The notes beneath the pieces were generated by a model that was given only the letters and a program-made list of their open reading frames with translations, ran no database searches and was not told the DNA's origin. Shown here one piece after another: positions 8,379 to 16,764 of a DNA stretch of 37,673 bases (position 1 is the first letter of the stretch; each line of letters begins with the position of its first letter). Source of the DNA: an uncultured Rhodospirillales bacterium (lineage in GTDB: Bacteria > Pseudomonadota > Alphaproteobacteria > Acetobacterales > Acetobacteraceae). Made by a program: the position numbers and the translations under genes. Where the stretch lies: contig CAIYSR010000040.1 of assembly GCA_903928895.1 (NCBI GenBank), positions 1 to 37,673 of the forward strand. The letters run 5' to 3'.

Positions 8379-9290
8379 ATGGCAAGCTATCAATCCGCTG
8401 ATGTCGTCCGCCGCTCCGCCACAACCTTCACGCCGCCGCAGGTGCGGCATGACCAGGAGGTGGCCAAGCTCATCGATGTATCCAAGTGCATCGGCTGCAA
8501 GGCGTGCCAGTCGGCGTGCCTGGAGTGGAACAACCTCCAGGAGGAGGTCGGGATCAACACCGGTTCGTACCAGAACCCGCATGACCTGACCGAGAACTCG
8601 TGGACGCTGATGCGCTTTACCGAGTGGGACAATCCCGAGACGCAGAACCTGGAGTGGCTGATCCGCAAGGACGGCTGCATGCATTGCGCCGATCCCGGGT
8701 GCCTGAAGGCGTGTCCCGCGCCGGGCGCGATTGTGCAGTATGCCAACGGGATCGTTGATTTCGTTTCCGAGAACTGCATCGGCTGCGGCTATTGCATCAA
8801 GGGCTGCCCCTTCAACGTGCCGCGGATCAGCAAGGTGGACCAGAAGGCGTACAAGTGCACCTTGTGCTCGGATCGGGTGGCAGTGGGTCAGGCGCCGGCC
8901 TGTGCCAAGGCGTGTCCGACGCAGGCGATCTCGTTCGGCTCCAAGGAGGCGATGCTCGATCTCGCGGGCGAGCGGATCGTCGATCTGAAGTCGCGCGGGT
9001 TTGACAAGGCCGGCGTCTATGATCCTGCCGGCGTGGGAGGCACACATGTGATGTATGTGCTGCACCACGCGGACAAGCCGGAGATTTATGCCGGGTTGCC
9101 GGCCAATCCGCGGATTTCGCCGATGGTGGAGCTGTGGAAGGGCGCGACCAAATATGTCGGCATGGGGTTGATCGCGGCCGGCGTGGTCGGTGCCTTCTTC
9201 CACCGGGTGATTGCCGGGGCCAACAGCGTGTCGGCCGCGGACGAGGCAAATGCGGCTGCGCTGGTCGACAAGACGGGAGGCCAGGCATGA
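8379..9290 (+). CDS. fdnH: Formate dehydrogenase beta subunit (4x [4Fe-4S] ferredoxin type)
   Basis: This is a 303-residue electron-transfer subunit that passes electrons from the alpha subunit to the cytochrome b subunit. It carries four cysteine clusters: [37 protein letters not shown] and [21 protein letters not shown], the arrangement of FdnH/FdoH. A single C-terminal membrane helix (about [16 protein letters not shown], near 260-276) anchors it with most of the protein in the periplasm. It has no signal peptide of its own and is expected to be co-exported with the Tat-bearing alpha subunit. It begins 12 bases after fdnG with GGGAGC upstream; its stop overlaps the fdnI start (ATGA). Confidence 0.95.
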   Translation: MASYQSADVVRRSATTFTPPQVRHDQEVAKLIDVSKCIGCKACQSACLEWNNLQEEVGINTGSYQNPHDLTENSWTLMRFTEWDNPETQNLEWLIRKDGCMHCADPGCLKACPAPGAIVQYANGIVDFVSENCIGCGYCIKGCPFNVPRISKVDQKAYKCTLCSDRVAVGQAPACAKACPTQAISFGSKEAMLDLAGERIVDLKSRGFDKAGVYDPAGVGGTHVMYVLHHADKPEIYAGLPANPRISPMVELWKGATKYVGMGLIAAGVVGAFFHRVIAGANSVSAADEANAAALVDKTGGQA

Positions 9291-9919
9291 GCCGGGAAAT
9301 CATCCTCGTCCGCTACAAGGCGGGGCAGCGCGTCAATCACTGGGTAGGGGCGCTGGCCCTTGTTCTGTTGATGTTGTCCGGGCTCGCGTTTTTTCATCCG
9401 AGCCTGTTCTTCCTCACCAACCTGTTCGGTGGCGGCCAGATGGCGCGGATGCTGCACCCCTGGATCGGCGTGGTGATGGCACTCAGCTTCATCGGCATGC
9501 TGATCCGCTTCGCCAGGGAAAACCTGTGGAACCGGGACGATACCGCCTGGATGGGCAGGCTTGGCGCCGTCATCAGTGGCGACGAGGAGAAGCTCCCCGA
9601 ACTCGGCAAGTACAATGCCGGGCAGAAGCTGGTTTTCTGGGGGATGGCGCTGGGTATTCTCCTCTTGCTGGCGACCGGGCTGATCGCGTGGGACAGCTAT
9701 TTCTTCGACCTCACCACGATCGACCAAAAGCGGCTGGCCCTGCTGCTGCATGCAATGAGCGCGGTCGGGATCATCCTGCTGCTGATCGTGCACGTCTACG
9801 CGGCGCTGTGGATCAAGGGTTCGATCCGGGCGATGACGGACGGCACCGTCACCGGCGGCTGGGCCTGGCGGCACCATCGCAAGTGGCTGCGCGCCGAAGC
9901 GGCGAAGGGGATCAAATAG
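9287..9919 (+). CDS. fdnI: Formate dehydrogenase gamma subunit, cytochrome b556
   Basis: This is a 210-residue integral membrane subunit that holds heme b and reduces quinone, closing the path from periplasmic formate to the quinone pool. Four hydrophobic helices are visible: about 19-38 ([20 protein letters not shown]), 56-74, 112-131 and 151-170. Histidines suited to heme ligation lie in or near them ([23 protein letters not shown]). It starts with the ATG overlapping the fdnH stop. The length matches FdnI/FdoI (about 210). A 66-bp gap separates it from fdhE. Confidence 0.93.
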   Translation: MSREIILVRYKAGQRVNHWVGALALVLLMLSGLAFFHPSLFFLTNLFGGGQMARMLHPWIGVVMALSFIGMLIRFARENLWNRDDTAWMGRLGAVISGDEEKLPELGKYNAGQKLVFWGMALGILLLLATGLIAWDSYFFDLTTIDQKRLALLLHAMSAVGIILLLIVHVYAALWIKGSIRAMTDGTVTGGWAWRHHRKWLRAEAAKGIK

Positions 9920-9985
9920 ACCCGCTTCGCCCGCCCAGCTGTGGCGCCGATTGCGCTTCGGCCGCGGCGGCGACATGTTCCTGTC

Positions 9986-10894
9986 ATGAGCACAGAGCCC
10001 CCCCCGCGCCCCAGTTTCAGCCCTATCGGGATCGGCACCGAATCGCGGGCTCCTTTCGCACTGCTGCCCGATCCGGTGGCGCTGTTCGAGGGCCGGGCAA
10101 CGCGCTTCCGTGCCACCGCCGAGGGCGCACTGGCGCCGTATCTGAGCTTTCTGGCCGCTGTCGCCGAGGCGCAGGGGCGCTGTGCCGGCGGCATCGCGAT
10201 GCTCGACGAGGAGGCGGTGGCCCGGTCCCTCGCCCATGGCATGCCGCCGATCGACCGGCAGGGGCTGAAGCATGATGCCGGCATGGATGTCACTGTCCGG
10301 CGCTTTCTCGATGCCTGCGGCGGCGTGGTAATGCCGGAGGTGGCCGAGGCGGCGCGGGCGGCGTTACTGGCGGATAATGCGCGACGGCATGCGCGGATCG
10401 CTGATGCGCTGGAGGATGCGGTCGCGATGGAGGACGTGGCGGGCTTCGTCCTTGCGGCGGCCGGCGTGCAGGTCCATCTGGCCGGTCTCGCGGCGGGACT
10501 GCCGGCCGCGAAGCTGGCGCCGGTCGGGGATGGTGCCTGCCCGTGCTGCGGCGGGCCGCCGGGTGCCTCGCTGGTGGTTGCGCGCGACGGGGCGCAGGGC
10601 GCGCGCTTCGCGGTGTGCGCGGCCTGCGGGACCGAATGGAACGTGGTCCGGGTGAAATGCACGCTGTGCGGCGCCACCGGGGGCATCGCCTACCACGAAA
10701 TCGAAGGCAGCACCGACGGGATCCAGGCCGAAACATGCGATTCCTGCGGCCTCTACGTGAAGATCATGGCGCAGGAGAGACACCCGGAACTCGATCCGGT
10801 GGCCGATGACGTCGCCTCGATGGCCCTCGATCTGAAGCTGGGCGAGACCGTATTCCGCCGCGGCGGGGTCAATCCGTTTCTGGCGGGGATGTAG
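9986..10894 (+). CDS. fdhE: Formate dehydrogenase accessory protein FdhE
   Basis: This is a 302-residue cytoplasmic protein required for formate dehydrogenase activity. In E. coli it is a rubredoxin-like iron protein that binds the alpha subunit before Tat export. The C-terminal half has four CxxC knuckles: CPCCGG, CAACGTEW, CTLCGA and CDSCGLY, the FdhE hallmark. I chose the ATG at 9986; upstream codons in frame look non-coding. The stop TAG shares its G with the selA GTG start. Its place between the structural genes and the Sec genes fits a maturation role for this enzyme. Confidence 0.93.
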   Translation: MSTEPPPRPSFSPIGIGTESRAPFALLPDPVALFEGRATRFRATAEGALAPYLSFLAAVAEAQGRCAGGIAMLDEEAVARSLAHGMPPIDRQGLKHDAGMDVTVRRFLDACGGVVMPEVAEAARAALLADNARRHARIADALEDAVAMEDVAGFVLAAAGVQVHLAGLAAGLPAAKLAPVGDGACPCCGGPPGASLVVARDGAQGARFAVCAACGTEWNVVRVKCTLCGATGGIAYHEIEGSTDGIQAETCDSCGLYVKIMAQERHPELDPVADDVASMALDLKLGETVFRRGGVNPFLAGM

Positions 10895-12258
10895 TGCCGC
10901 GGCCGCCATCGGTTGACGCGGTGCTGCGCGACGCCGCAGTGCAGGTCGCCATCGCCCGATTCGGCCGCCAGGCCGCCACGGCCGCGGTACGGCGGGCGAT
11001 GGAGGAAGTCCGGGAGGCGCTGAAGGACGGAGGGGGCGTCCTGCCCGTGGGGGCGATCGCAGCCCGTGCCCTCGCGCTGCTGGAGCGTGCCCAGGTGCCG
11101 TCACTGCGGCCGGTGCTGAACCTGACCGGGACCGTGCTGCATACCAATCTCGGGCGGGCCCTGCTGGCGGAGCCCGCGATTGCGGCGGCCACGGCGGCGA
11201 TGGGCGCGGCGGCGACGCTGGAATACGATGTCGCCACCGGCGGGCGCGGCGAGCGCGATGATCATGTGCGTGGACTGCTCTGTGAGCTCACCGGCGCGGA
11301 GGATGCTCTCGCGGTCAACAACAACGCCGCCGCCGTGCTGCTGGCGCTGGCGGCATTGGCCGGCGGGCGCCAGAGCGTGGTGTCGCGGGGCGAACTGATC
11401 GAGATCGGCGGCGCCTTCCGGATGCCGGCGATCATGGCCGCGGCCGGCACGGAACTGGTCGAGGTCGGGACCACCAACCGGACCCACGCCCGCGATTACC
11501 AGGATGCGATCGGGCCGCGGACGGCTCTGCTGATGAAGGTGCACACGTCGAACTACCGGATCGAAGGCTTCACCGCCGAGGTGTCGACGCGCGCGCTGGC
11601 TGGGATCGGGCGCGCGGCCGGAGTACCGGTGCTGGATGATCTCGGATCCGGCACGCTGGTGGACCTCACCCGATTCGGCCTGCCCGCGGAGCGGACGGCG
11701 GCGGATGCGGTGAAGGATGGCGCGGATATCATCACCTTCTCCGGCGACAAGCTGCTCGGCGGGCCGCAGGCGGGGTTCATCATCGGGCGGCGCGATCTGG
11801 TGCGGGCCTGTGCCAGGCATCCGATGAAGCGGGCCTTGCGGCTCGACAAGATACGGCTCGCAGCACTGGAAGCGACCCTGAAACTGTATCGTCATCCGGA
11901 CCGCCTGGGCACGACCTTGCCGACCTTGCGGCTGCTGTCGCGTCCGACCGACGCCATCCGGGCGCTGGCGGAAGCCGTGCAGCCCGCCGTTGCGGCCTGG
12001 GCGGGGGCCGACTGGATCGTCGAAGTGGTCATGTGCCGCAGCCAGATCGGCTCGGGGGCGCTGCCAGTCGAGACATTGGCGAGTGCCGGGCTGGCGCTGC
12101 GACCGGCGGCGAAAGCGCCCGGAAGTGCGCTCGATGCGATGGCGGCGCGGTTGCGCGGGCTGGCGGTGCCGGTGATCGGCAGCATCCATGACGGCGCGGT
12201 GCGCCTGGATTTGCGCTGCCTCGAGGCGGCCGAGCCGTTGCTGGCAGTGCTGGCGTGA
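10894..12258 (+). CDS. selA: L-seryl-tRNA(Sec) selenium transferase
   Basis: This is a 454-residue PLP enzyme that converts Ser-tRNA(Sec) to Sec-tRNA(Sec) using selenophosphate; bacterial SelA forms a large ring decamer. Diagnostic features are RPVLNLTGTVLHTNLGRALL (72-91), the VNNNAAAVLL block (141-150) and the PLP lysine K286 in SGDKLLGGPQAG (283-294). Length is normal. The GTG start overlaps the fdhE stop by one base, and the selA stop overlaps the selB GTG. The partner gene selD, needed to supply selenophosphate, is not in the window and must lie elsewhere if the system works. Confidence 0.95.
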   Translation: MPRPPSVDAVLRDAAVQVAIARFGRQAATAAVRRAMEEVREALKDGGGVLPVGAIAARALALLERAQVPSLRPVLNLTGTVLHTNLGRALLAEPAIAAATAAMGAAATLEYDVATGGRGERDDHVRGLLCELTGAEDALAVNNNAAAVLLALAALAGGRQSVVSRGELIEIGGAFRMPAIMAAAGTELVEVGTTNRTHARDYQDAIGPRTALLMKVHTSNYRIEGFTAEVSTRALAGIGRAAGVPVLDDLGSGTLVDLTRFGLPAERTAADAVKDGADIITFSGDKLLGGPQAGFIIGRRDLVRACARHPMKRALRLDKIRLAALEATLKLYRHPDRLGTTLPTLRLLSRPTDAIRALAEAVQPAVAAWAGADWIVEVVMCRSQIGSGALPVETLASAGLALRPAAKAPGSALDAMAARLRGLAVPVIGSIHDGAVRLDLRCLEAAEPLLAVLA

Positions 12259-14165
12259 TCATCGGAACCGCCGGCCACATCGATCACGGCAAGTCGTCGC
12301 TGGTGCGCGCCCTGACCGGAACCGACCCGGACCGGCTCAAGGAGGAGAAGGCGCGGGGCATCACCATCGAGCTCGGGTTCGCCTACTGGCCCCAGCCGGA
12401 CGGCCGGGTGATTGGCTTCGTCGATGTCCCCGGCCACGAGCGCTTCGTGCCCACCATGCTGGCCGGTGCCCACGGGATCGATGTGGTGCTGCTCGTGGTC
12501 GCCGCGGATGACGGGGTGATGCCGCAAACGCGGGAGCACCTTGCCATCGTGCGGCTGCTCGGACGCGAACGGGCGGTGGTCGCGTTGACCAAGGTCGATC
12601 TGGTCGATCCCGCGCGCGTCGCCGCCGTGACCGAGGAGATCACCGCCTTGCTGGCGCCGACGGCGATGGCCCAAGCTCCCGTCATCCCGGTCTCGGTGGT
12701 CACCGGGGAGGGCATGATCACTCTTGCGGAAACCCTCGCCGGCCAGACCGATGCCATCCACGCGACCGCCAAGCGCTTCCGCCTCGCTGTGGATCGGAGC
12801 TTCTCCATCGCCGGAGCCGGCACCGTGGTGACAGGAACCATCCTGTCCGGGCAGGTCGCGGTGGGGGATCGCGTGGTCATCTCGCCGTCGGGGCGGGAGG
12901 CGCGCGTGCGCGGCCTGCATCGGCAGAACCAGGCGGCGGTACAGGGCGTGGCGGGGGATCGCTGTGCCCTCAATCTGGCCGGCGTCGGGCGCGATGAGGT
13001 GACGCGCGGCGAGATGGTGCTCGATCCGCTGCTGCACGCGCCGACACAGCGGCTCGATGTGCGGATGACCCTGCTGGCCGACGAGCGCAAGCCGCTCGGG
13101 ACCTGGACGCCGATCCGCCTGCACCACGCGGCGGCGGAGGTGTTGGGCCGGGCGGTGCCCCTGGGCCCGCCGATCCAGCCCGGCGCCAGCGGACTGGTCC
13201 AGCTGGTGCTGGAACGGCCGGTGGCGGCGGCGGCCGGAGATTTGATCGTGTTGCGCGACATCAGTGACAGCCGCACCATTGGTGGCGGGGCGATCCTGGA
13301 TTTGCGTGCGCCCGAGCGGCACCGGCGCGCACCGGCACGGCTGGCGCTGCTGGAGGCGTTGGATGGGCCGGTCGCGCCCGCTCTGCTGCGGCGGCTCGGG
13401 GCGTGTTCGCCCTATGTCATCGATCTGGTCGGGCTGGCGCGGGACCGGGCCATGTTCGACCTCGCGCCGCTGCTCGACGCGGGGAACCTGCGGCTGATCG
13501 AGCCGGGCTTGGCGATGGATACCACCCGCTGGGCCGAGCTGTGTCGCGACGTCGGGGCGGTGCTTGACGCGTTCCACCAGTCGAGCCCCGATCTGCAGGG
13601 AGTTGCCTTCCCCACGCTGCGATCGAATATCTCGCCGCTGCTGCCGGTGCCGGTGTTACGCCGCGTGCTCGGGGCGATGGACGACGTCATCGTCCAGGGC
13701 GCCTGGGTCCGCCGCGCCGGGCATGTCGCGCGCCTGGCGCCGGCGGACGAGGCGATCTGGCAGGCGCTGGCGCCGGGGCTGGGCGCCGCCGTGCGGTTCC
13801 GTCCGCCACGGGTGCGCGACTTCGCCACCACGATGGGCATGGACGAGAAGCGACTGCGGGCAGTGCTGAAGGCCATCGCCCGGCGCGGCGAGGTCGAGGA
13901 GGTTGCCCAGGATCACTTCTTCCTGCGCGCCACGGTCGCGGAGATGGCATTGATCGCGGCGGAGCTGGGCGAGGCGGGCGCGGAATTCAGCGCCGCGCAG
14001 TTCCGCGACCGCCTGGGCGAGGGCGAGCTCAATGCCGGGCGCAAGGTGGCGATCCAGGTGCTGGAGTTCTTCGACCGGCATGGCATAACCCTGCGGCGTG
14101 GTGATGCGCGGCGGGTCGATCGGCGGCGCCTCGCGCTGTTCGTACCTGATCGCATCGTCGCTTGA
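12255..14165 (+). CDS. selB: Selenocysteine-specific translation elongation factor SelB
   Basis: This is a 636-residue GTPase that carries Sec-tRNA(Sec) to ribosomes stalled at a UGA next to a SECIS hairpin. The EF-Tu-like N-terminus has G1 GHIDHGKSSL (7-16), G3 DVPGHERF (57-64) and G4 TKVD (112-115). After the beta-barrel domains the C-terminal third fits the winged-helix SECIS-binding domain; its last part (RKVAIQVLEFFDRHGITLRRGD) is typical. The GTG start overlaps the selA stop (GTGA). It is followed after 46 bases by selC. Its only visible client in the window is fdnG. Confidence 0.95.
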   Translation: MIIGTAGHIDHGKSSLVRALTGTDPDRLKEEKARGITIELGFAYWPQPDGRVIGFVDVPGHERFVPTMLAGAHGIDVVLLVVAADDGVMPQTREHLAIVRLLGRERAVVALTKVDLVDPARVAAVTEEITALLAPTAMAQAPVIPVSVVTGEGMITLAETLAGQTDAIHATAKRFRLAVDRSFSIAGAGTVVTGTILSGQVAVGDRVVISPSGREARVRGLHRQNQAAVQGVAGDRCALNLAGVGRDEVTRGEMVLDPLLHAPTQRLDVRMTLLADERKPLGTWTPIRLHHAAAEVLGRAVPLGPPIQPGASGLVQLVLERPVAAAAGDLIVLRDISDSRTIGGGAILDLRAPERHRRAPARLALLEALDGPVAPALLRRLGACSPYVIDLVGLARDRAMFDLAPLLDAGNLRLIEPGLAMDTTRWAELCRDVGAVLDAFHQSSPDLQGVAFPTLRSNISPLLPVPVLRRVLGAMDDVIVQGAWVRRAGHVARLAPADEAIWQALAPGLGAAVRFRPPRVRDFATTMGMDEKRLRAVLKAIARRGEVEEVAQDHFFLRATVAEMALIAAELGEAGAEFSAAQFRDRLGEGELNAGRKVAIQVLEFFDRHGITLRRGDARRVDRRRLALFVPDRIVA

Positions 14166-14190
14166 CGCGCCGGTGCGGGAAGCCGTGAAT
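14162..14190 (+). promoter_or_regulatory. Possible promoter for selC
   Basis: TTGACG (14162-14167), overlapping the selB stop, is followed after 17 bases by GTGAAT (14185-14190). This would start transcription around 14197, 15 bases before the tRNA. The -35 is good and the -10 weak. selC could equally be processed from the operon transcript. Confidence 0.3.
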
Positions 14191-14211
14191 CACCCGACGA
14201 TCCCGGGCGTT

Positions 14212-14307
14212 GGAAGGGAAGCGTCCCTGGTGGGGCGGCCGGACTTCAAATCCGGTTGGGGCCGTCAGCCGGTCCTTGGTGGGTTCGACTCCCATTCCCT
14301 TCCGCCA
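14212..14307 (+). tRNA. selC: tRNA-Sec (anticodon UCA)
   Basis: This is a 96-base gene including encoded CCA (14305-14307). It shows the selenocysteine-tRNA hallmarks: an 8-bp acceptor stem (GGAAGGGA 14212-14219 with TCCCTTCC 14296-14303), discriminator G, a 6-bp D stem (14222-14227 with 14232-14237) with 4-base loop, and an anticodon arm CCGGA-CTTCAAA-TCCGG with anticodon TCA at 14246-14248. A long variable arm begins TTGGGGCCG, as in E. coli selC. It sits 46 bases after selB and 26 before the next gene, so it may be cut from a polycistronic RNA. Confidence 0.97.
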
Positions 14308-14333
14308 CTCGCGTCTCTGCCAAAGGGCTTCCG

Positions 14334-14693
14334 ATGATCGAGGTGACGGATTTCGAGACCTGGGCGGCGCTCATGCTGGCCGGCGGCGCGGCGTTGACGG
14401 CGCATGCCGTGCTGCTGGCCGAGGGCGATGCCGGGTTTCAGCCGGTCTGCGGCACCTGGGTGGAATTGTCCGGCGAGCCCGAATGGGGGGAGATGGTGAT
14501 CCTGTTCGCCGGGGCCGGGCTGCGCTGGGATGCGGTGGCGTTCTTCCCGGCCGAGCGGGTGCTCGACAATCCGGTGGCATTGCGGCGCATGCAGGCGCTC
14601 GAAGCCGATCTCGATCGCGAGCCGCGCCTGCTCGGCGCGGCTGAGGTGTTCTGGCCCGACGGCAAACGCGTCTCGCCGGACCGCCTGGGATGA
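14334..14693 (+). CDS. Uncharacterised 119-residue protein between selC and the radical SAM pair
   Basis: I do not recognise this protein. It is acidic, has no signal peptide or membrane segment, and has a single cysteine (in FQPVCGTWVEL). Tryptophans and the pattern VELSGEPEWGEMVILFAGAGLRW suggest a small globular fold. The ATG at 14334 gives the shortest sensible frame; the open frame upstream runs through the tRNA and is not coding. Its stop overlaps the ATG of the first radical SAM gene (ATGA), and that gene overlaps the second in the same way, so it probably works with those enzymes, for example as a partner or substrate-handling protein. That role is inferred from context only. Confidence 0.7.
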   Translation: MIEVTDFETWAALMLAGGAALTAHAVLLAEGDAGFQPVCGTWVELSGEPEWGEMVILFAGAGLRWDAVAFFPAERVLDNPVALRRMQALEADLDREPRLLGAAEVFWPDGKRVSPDRLG

Positions 14694-15685
14694 ATTTCGC
14701 CGCCGCGCTGTCGGCCGTGCCGGAGATCGATGGGCCGGATGTCGATCGTGACTTGCTGGGACGTCTCGAATCCATCGGCGCCGGCTTTGGCAACAGGGCG
14801 CTGCGCGCCGCGGCTCCGTCGTTCCGGGCCTATGCGGCCGAGGACTTTCCCTGCCTGGGCGCGGCAGCGTTTCCGGCCTTCTCCATCACCGGTGCGGCCT
14901 GCGCCCTGGGCTGCGCCCATTGCGGCGGCCGCATCCTGGCGCCGATGCGTGCGGTCACGCGGCCCGAGGCGCTGGAGATCGAGCTGGAGCGCATGCTGGC
15001 CGGCGGGCGGCTGCGCGGCTTCCTGCTCTCGGGCGGCTCCGACCGGCGCAACCAGGTGCGGTTCGAGCCGTTCCTGCCCGTTCTGGCACGGTTGAAGCGG
15101 GATCATCCGGCCATCGAGGTTGCCGTGCATACCGGGCTGGTCGATGCCCGGCGCGCTGAGGCCTTGGCCGCCGCCGGTGTGGATGCGGCGATGATGGATG
15201 TGATCGGCGATGCCGATACCATCCGCGAGGTCTATCGGCTGGATCGGCCGGTCGCCGATTTCGCCGACTCGTTGCGCCATCTGGTGGCGGCGGGGCTGCG
15301 GGTGGTGCCGCATGTCGTGGTCGGGCTGCATTTCGGGCGGCTGCGCGGGGAGGTCGCGGCACTCCGGATCATCGCGCAGGAGGCAACGGCGGCGGCGATC
15401 CTGGTGGTGCTGATGCCCCATCTGGCGGAGCCCGGCCGGTTCGTTGCCCCCGACCCGCGCGCGGTGGGCGAGCTGTTCGGGTGGGCGCGGTCGATCCTGC
15501 GGGATCGGATGTTGCTGCTGGGCTGCGCGAGGCCGCCGGGGCGACCACGGGCGCTGCTGGACCTCTACGCGCTCGCGGCGGGGTTCGACGGAATCGCGCA
15601 TCCGGCCCAGGGAGTGCTGACGGTGGCGCGCGGGATCGGGCGCGCCGTCGCGCCAACGCCTGCCTGTTGCGCGATGGCCGCATGA
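14690..15685 (+). CDS. Radical SAM enzyme, LipS2-like (tentative)
   Basis: This is a 331-residue protein with the radical SAM [4Fe-4S] motif CX3CX2C at C71, C75 and C78 (CALGCAHCGG), preceded by FSITGAA, and a TIM-barrel-like pattern including LLSGGSDRRN, VHTGLVD, MMDVIGD and VVPHVVVGLHFG. A CC pair sits near the C-terminus. From memory the pattern VHTGLVD...VxGD...IREVY...VVPHVxVGLHxG belongs to the radical SAM family paired with a partner of the next gene's type and described as LipS2, one half of a two-protein lipoyl synthase known from archaea and some bacteria. Radical SAM is certain; the lipoyl role is inference. It overlaps both neighbours by ATGA. Confidence 0.8.
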   Translation: MNFAAALSAVPEIDGPDVDRDLLGRLESIGAGFGNRALRAAAPSFRAYAAEDFPCLGAAAFPAFSITGAACALGCAHCGGRILAPMRAVTRPEALEIELERMLAGGRLRGFLLSGGSDRRNQVRFEPFLPVLARLKRDHPAIEVAVHTGLVDARRAEALAAAGVDAAMMDVIGDADTIREVYRLDRPVADFADSLRHLVAAGLRVVPHVVVGLHFGRLRGEVAALRIIAQEATAAAILVVLMPHLAEPGRFVAPDPRAVGELFGWARSILRDRMLLLGCARPPGRPRALLDLYALAAGFDGIAHPAQGVLTVARGIGRAVAPTPACCAMAA

Positions 15686-16764
15686 GCTGCCTCTCCGAAA
15701 CCGGCCCGGTACGCTTGAAGCTGGCGCCGCCAGGCGGGCGCTCGCCCGAATTCGTCCAGGTCTCGACTGCGGCGGCGATCTCCCTGGGCGCGCTGCCCGG
15801 ACGCATGCACCGCTGCGGCACGACCCAATGCCTGAACCTGCTGTTGACCTATCCCGAGGGTTGCCGCGCCAACTGCTCCTATTGCGGGCTGGCACGCCAT
15901 CGCGACGACGAGGTCGGCTATGCCGATCGCAATTTCATCCGGGTCGATTGGCCGACGCTGCGGCTGGACGAGGTGATCCATCGGGTGGCCGCGGCGCCGG
16001 GCCCATTCGAGCGGATGTGCATCTCGATGATCACCCATCCCCGGGCAGAGGCGGATACGCTCGATATTCTGCGGCACTGGGTGGCGGCGTCCACCGTGCC
16101 GGTCTCGATCCTGTCGAACCCGACCACGATGGAACGGACGGACGTGCGCGCCCTGGCCGACGCGGGCGCGGATATCTTCACCGTGGCACTCGATGCCGCA
16201 ACCGCCGGGCTGTTCGCCGAGCACCGCGGCAAAGGCCGGCGGAGTCCGCATAGCTGGCGGAAATACTGGGAGGTGTTCGGCCATGCCCGGGAGATTTTCG
16301 GACCCAGCCGGATCGGCATGCATGTGATCGTGGGGCTCGGCGAGACGGATCACGATATCTTGCAGATTTGCCGGGATTTGCACGAGGCCGGCGGGCACAG
16401 CCACCTGTTCTGCTTCTTTCCTGAACGCGGCTCGCTTCTGGCCCATCGGTCGGCACCGCCCCGGGCGCGATGGCGGCGGTTGCAACTGGCGCGCTATCTG
16501 CTCGAATATGCGGGCGTGCCGTTCAGCGCGATGCGCTTCGATGACGCGGGTGGACTGGCGGATTTTGGACTGCCTGCGTCGGAACTGGAGCCAATCGTGG
16601 CGAGCGGCCTGCCGTTCCGTACCTCGGGGTGTCCCGGGGCCGAGCGCCCCGATGTCTCGGCCTGCAACCGCCCCTACGGCGACAGTCCGCCCTCGGACAT
16701 CGCCAGTTTTCCTTATCCACCACATGACGATGATATGGCGCTGATCAGGTCGCAGCTCGCGTAG
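15682..16764 (+). CDS. Radical SAM enzyme, LipS1-like (tentative)
   Basis: This 360-residue protein has C61, C65 and C68 forming CX3CX2C (GCRANCSYCGLAR). Extra cysteines C45 and C50 (MHRCGTTQCLN) precede it, and a C-terminal block SGCPG...ACNRPYGDSPP could bind an auxiliary iron-sulfur cluster. The middle shows MITHPRAEADT and VIVGLGETDHDI, common in biotin/lipoyl-synthase-like radical SAM proteins. It resembles the remembered LipS1 family, which acts with LipS2 to insert the two sulfurs into octanoyl groups. The start ATG overlaps the previous stop (ATGA). Its 3' end overlaps the convergent xerD by 20 bp. Whether a classical lipA exists elsewhere cannot be seen here. Confidence 0.8.
   Translation: MSCLSETGPVRLKLAPPGGRSPEFVQVSTAAAISLGALPGRMHRCGTTQCLNLLLTYPEGCRANCSYCGLARHRDDEVGYADRNFIRVDWPTLRLDEVIHRVAAAPGPFERMCISMITHPRAEADTLDILRHWVAASTVPVSILSNPTTMERTDVRALADAGADIFTVALDAATAGLFAEHRGKGRRSPHSWRKYWEVFGHAREIFGPSRIGMHVIVGLGETDHDILQICRDLHEAGGHSHLFCFFPERGSLLAHRSAPPRARWRRLQLARYLLEYAGVPFSAMRFDDAGGLADFGLPASELEPIVASGLPFRTSGCPGAERPDVSACNRPYGDSPPSDIASFPYPPHDDDMALIRSQLA

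Noticed and set aside
4878-9203. Minus-strand open frame of 1441 codons over the formate dehydrogenase genes
   Set aside because: Composition is His/Arg/Pro-rich with no domain pattern, and it is antisense to clear fdnG and fdnH. Long antisense frames are common at this GC content.
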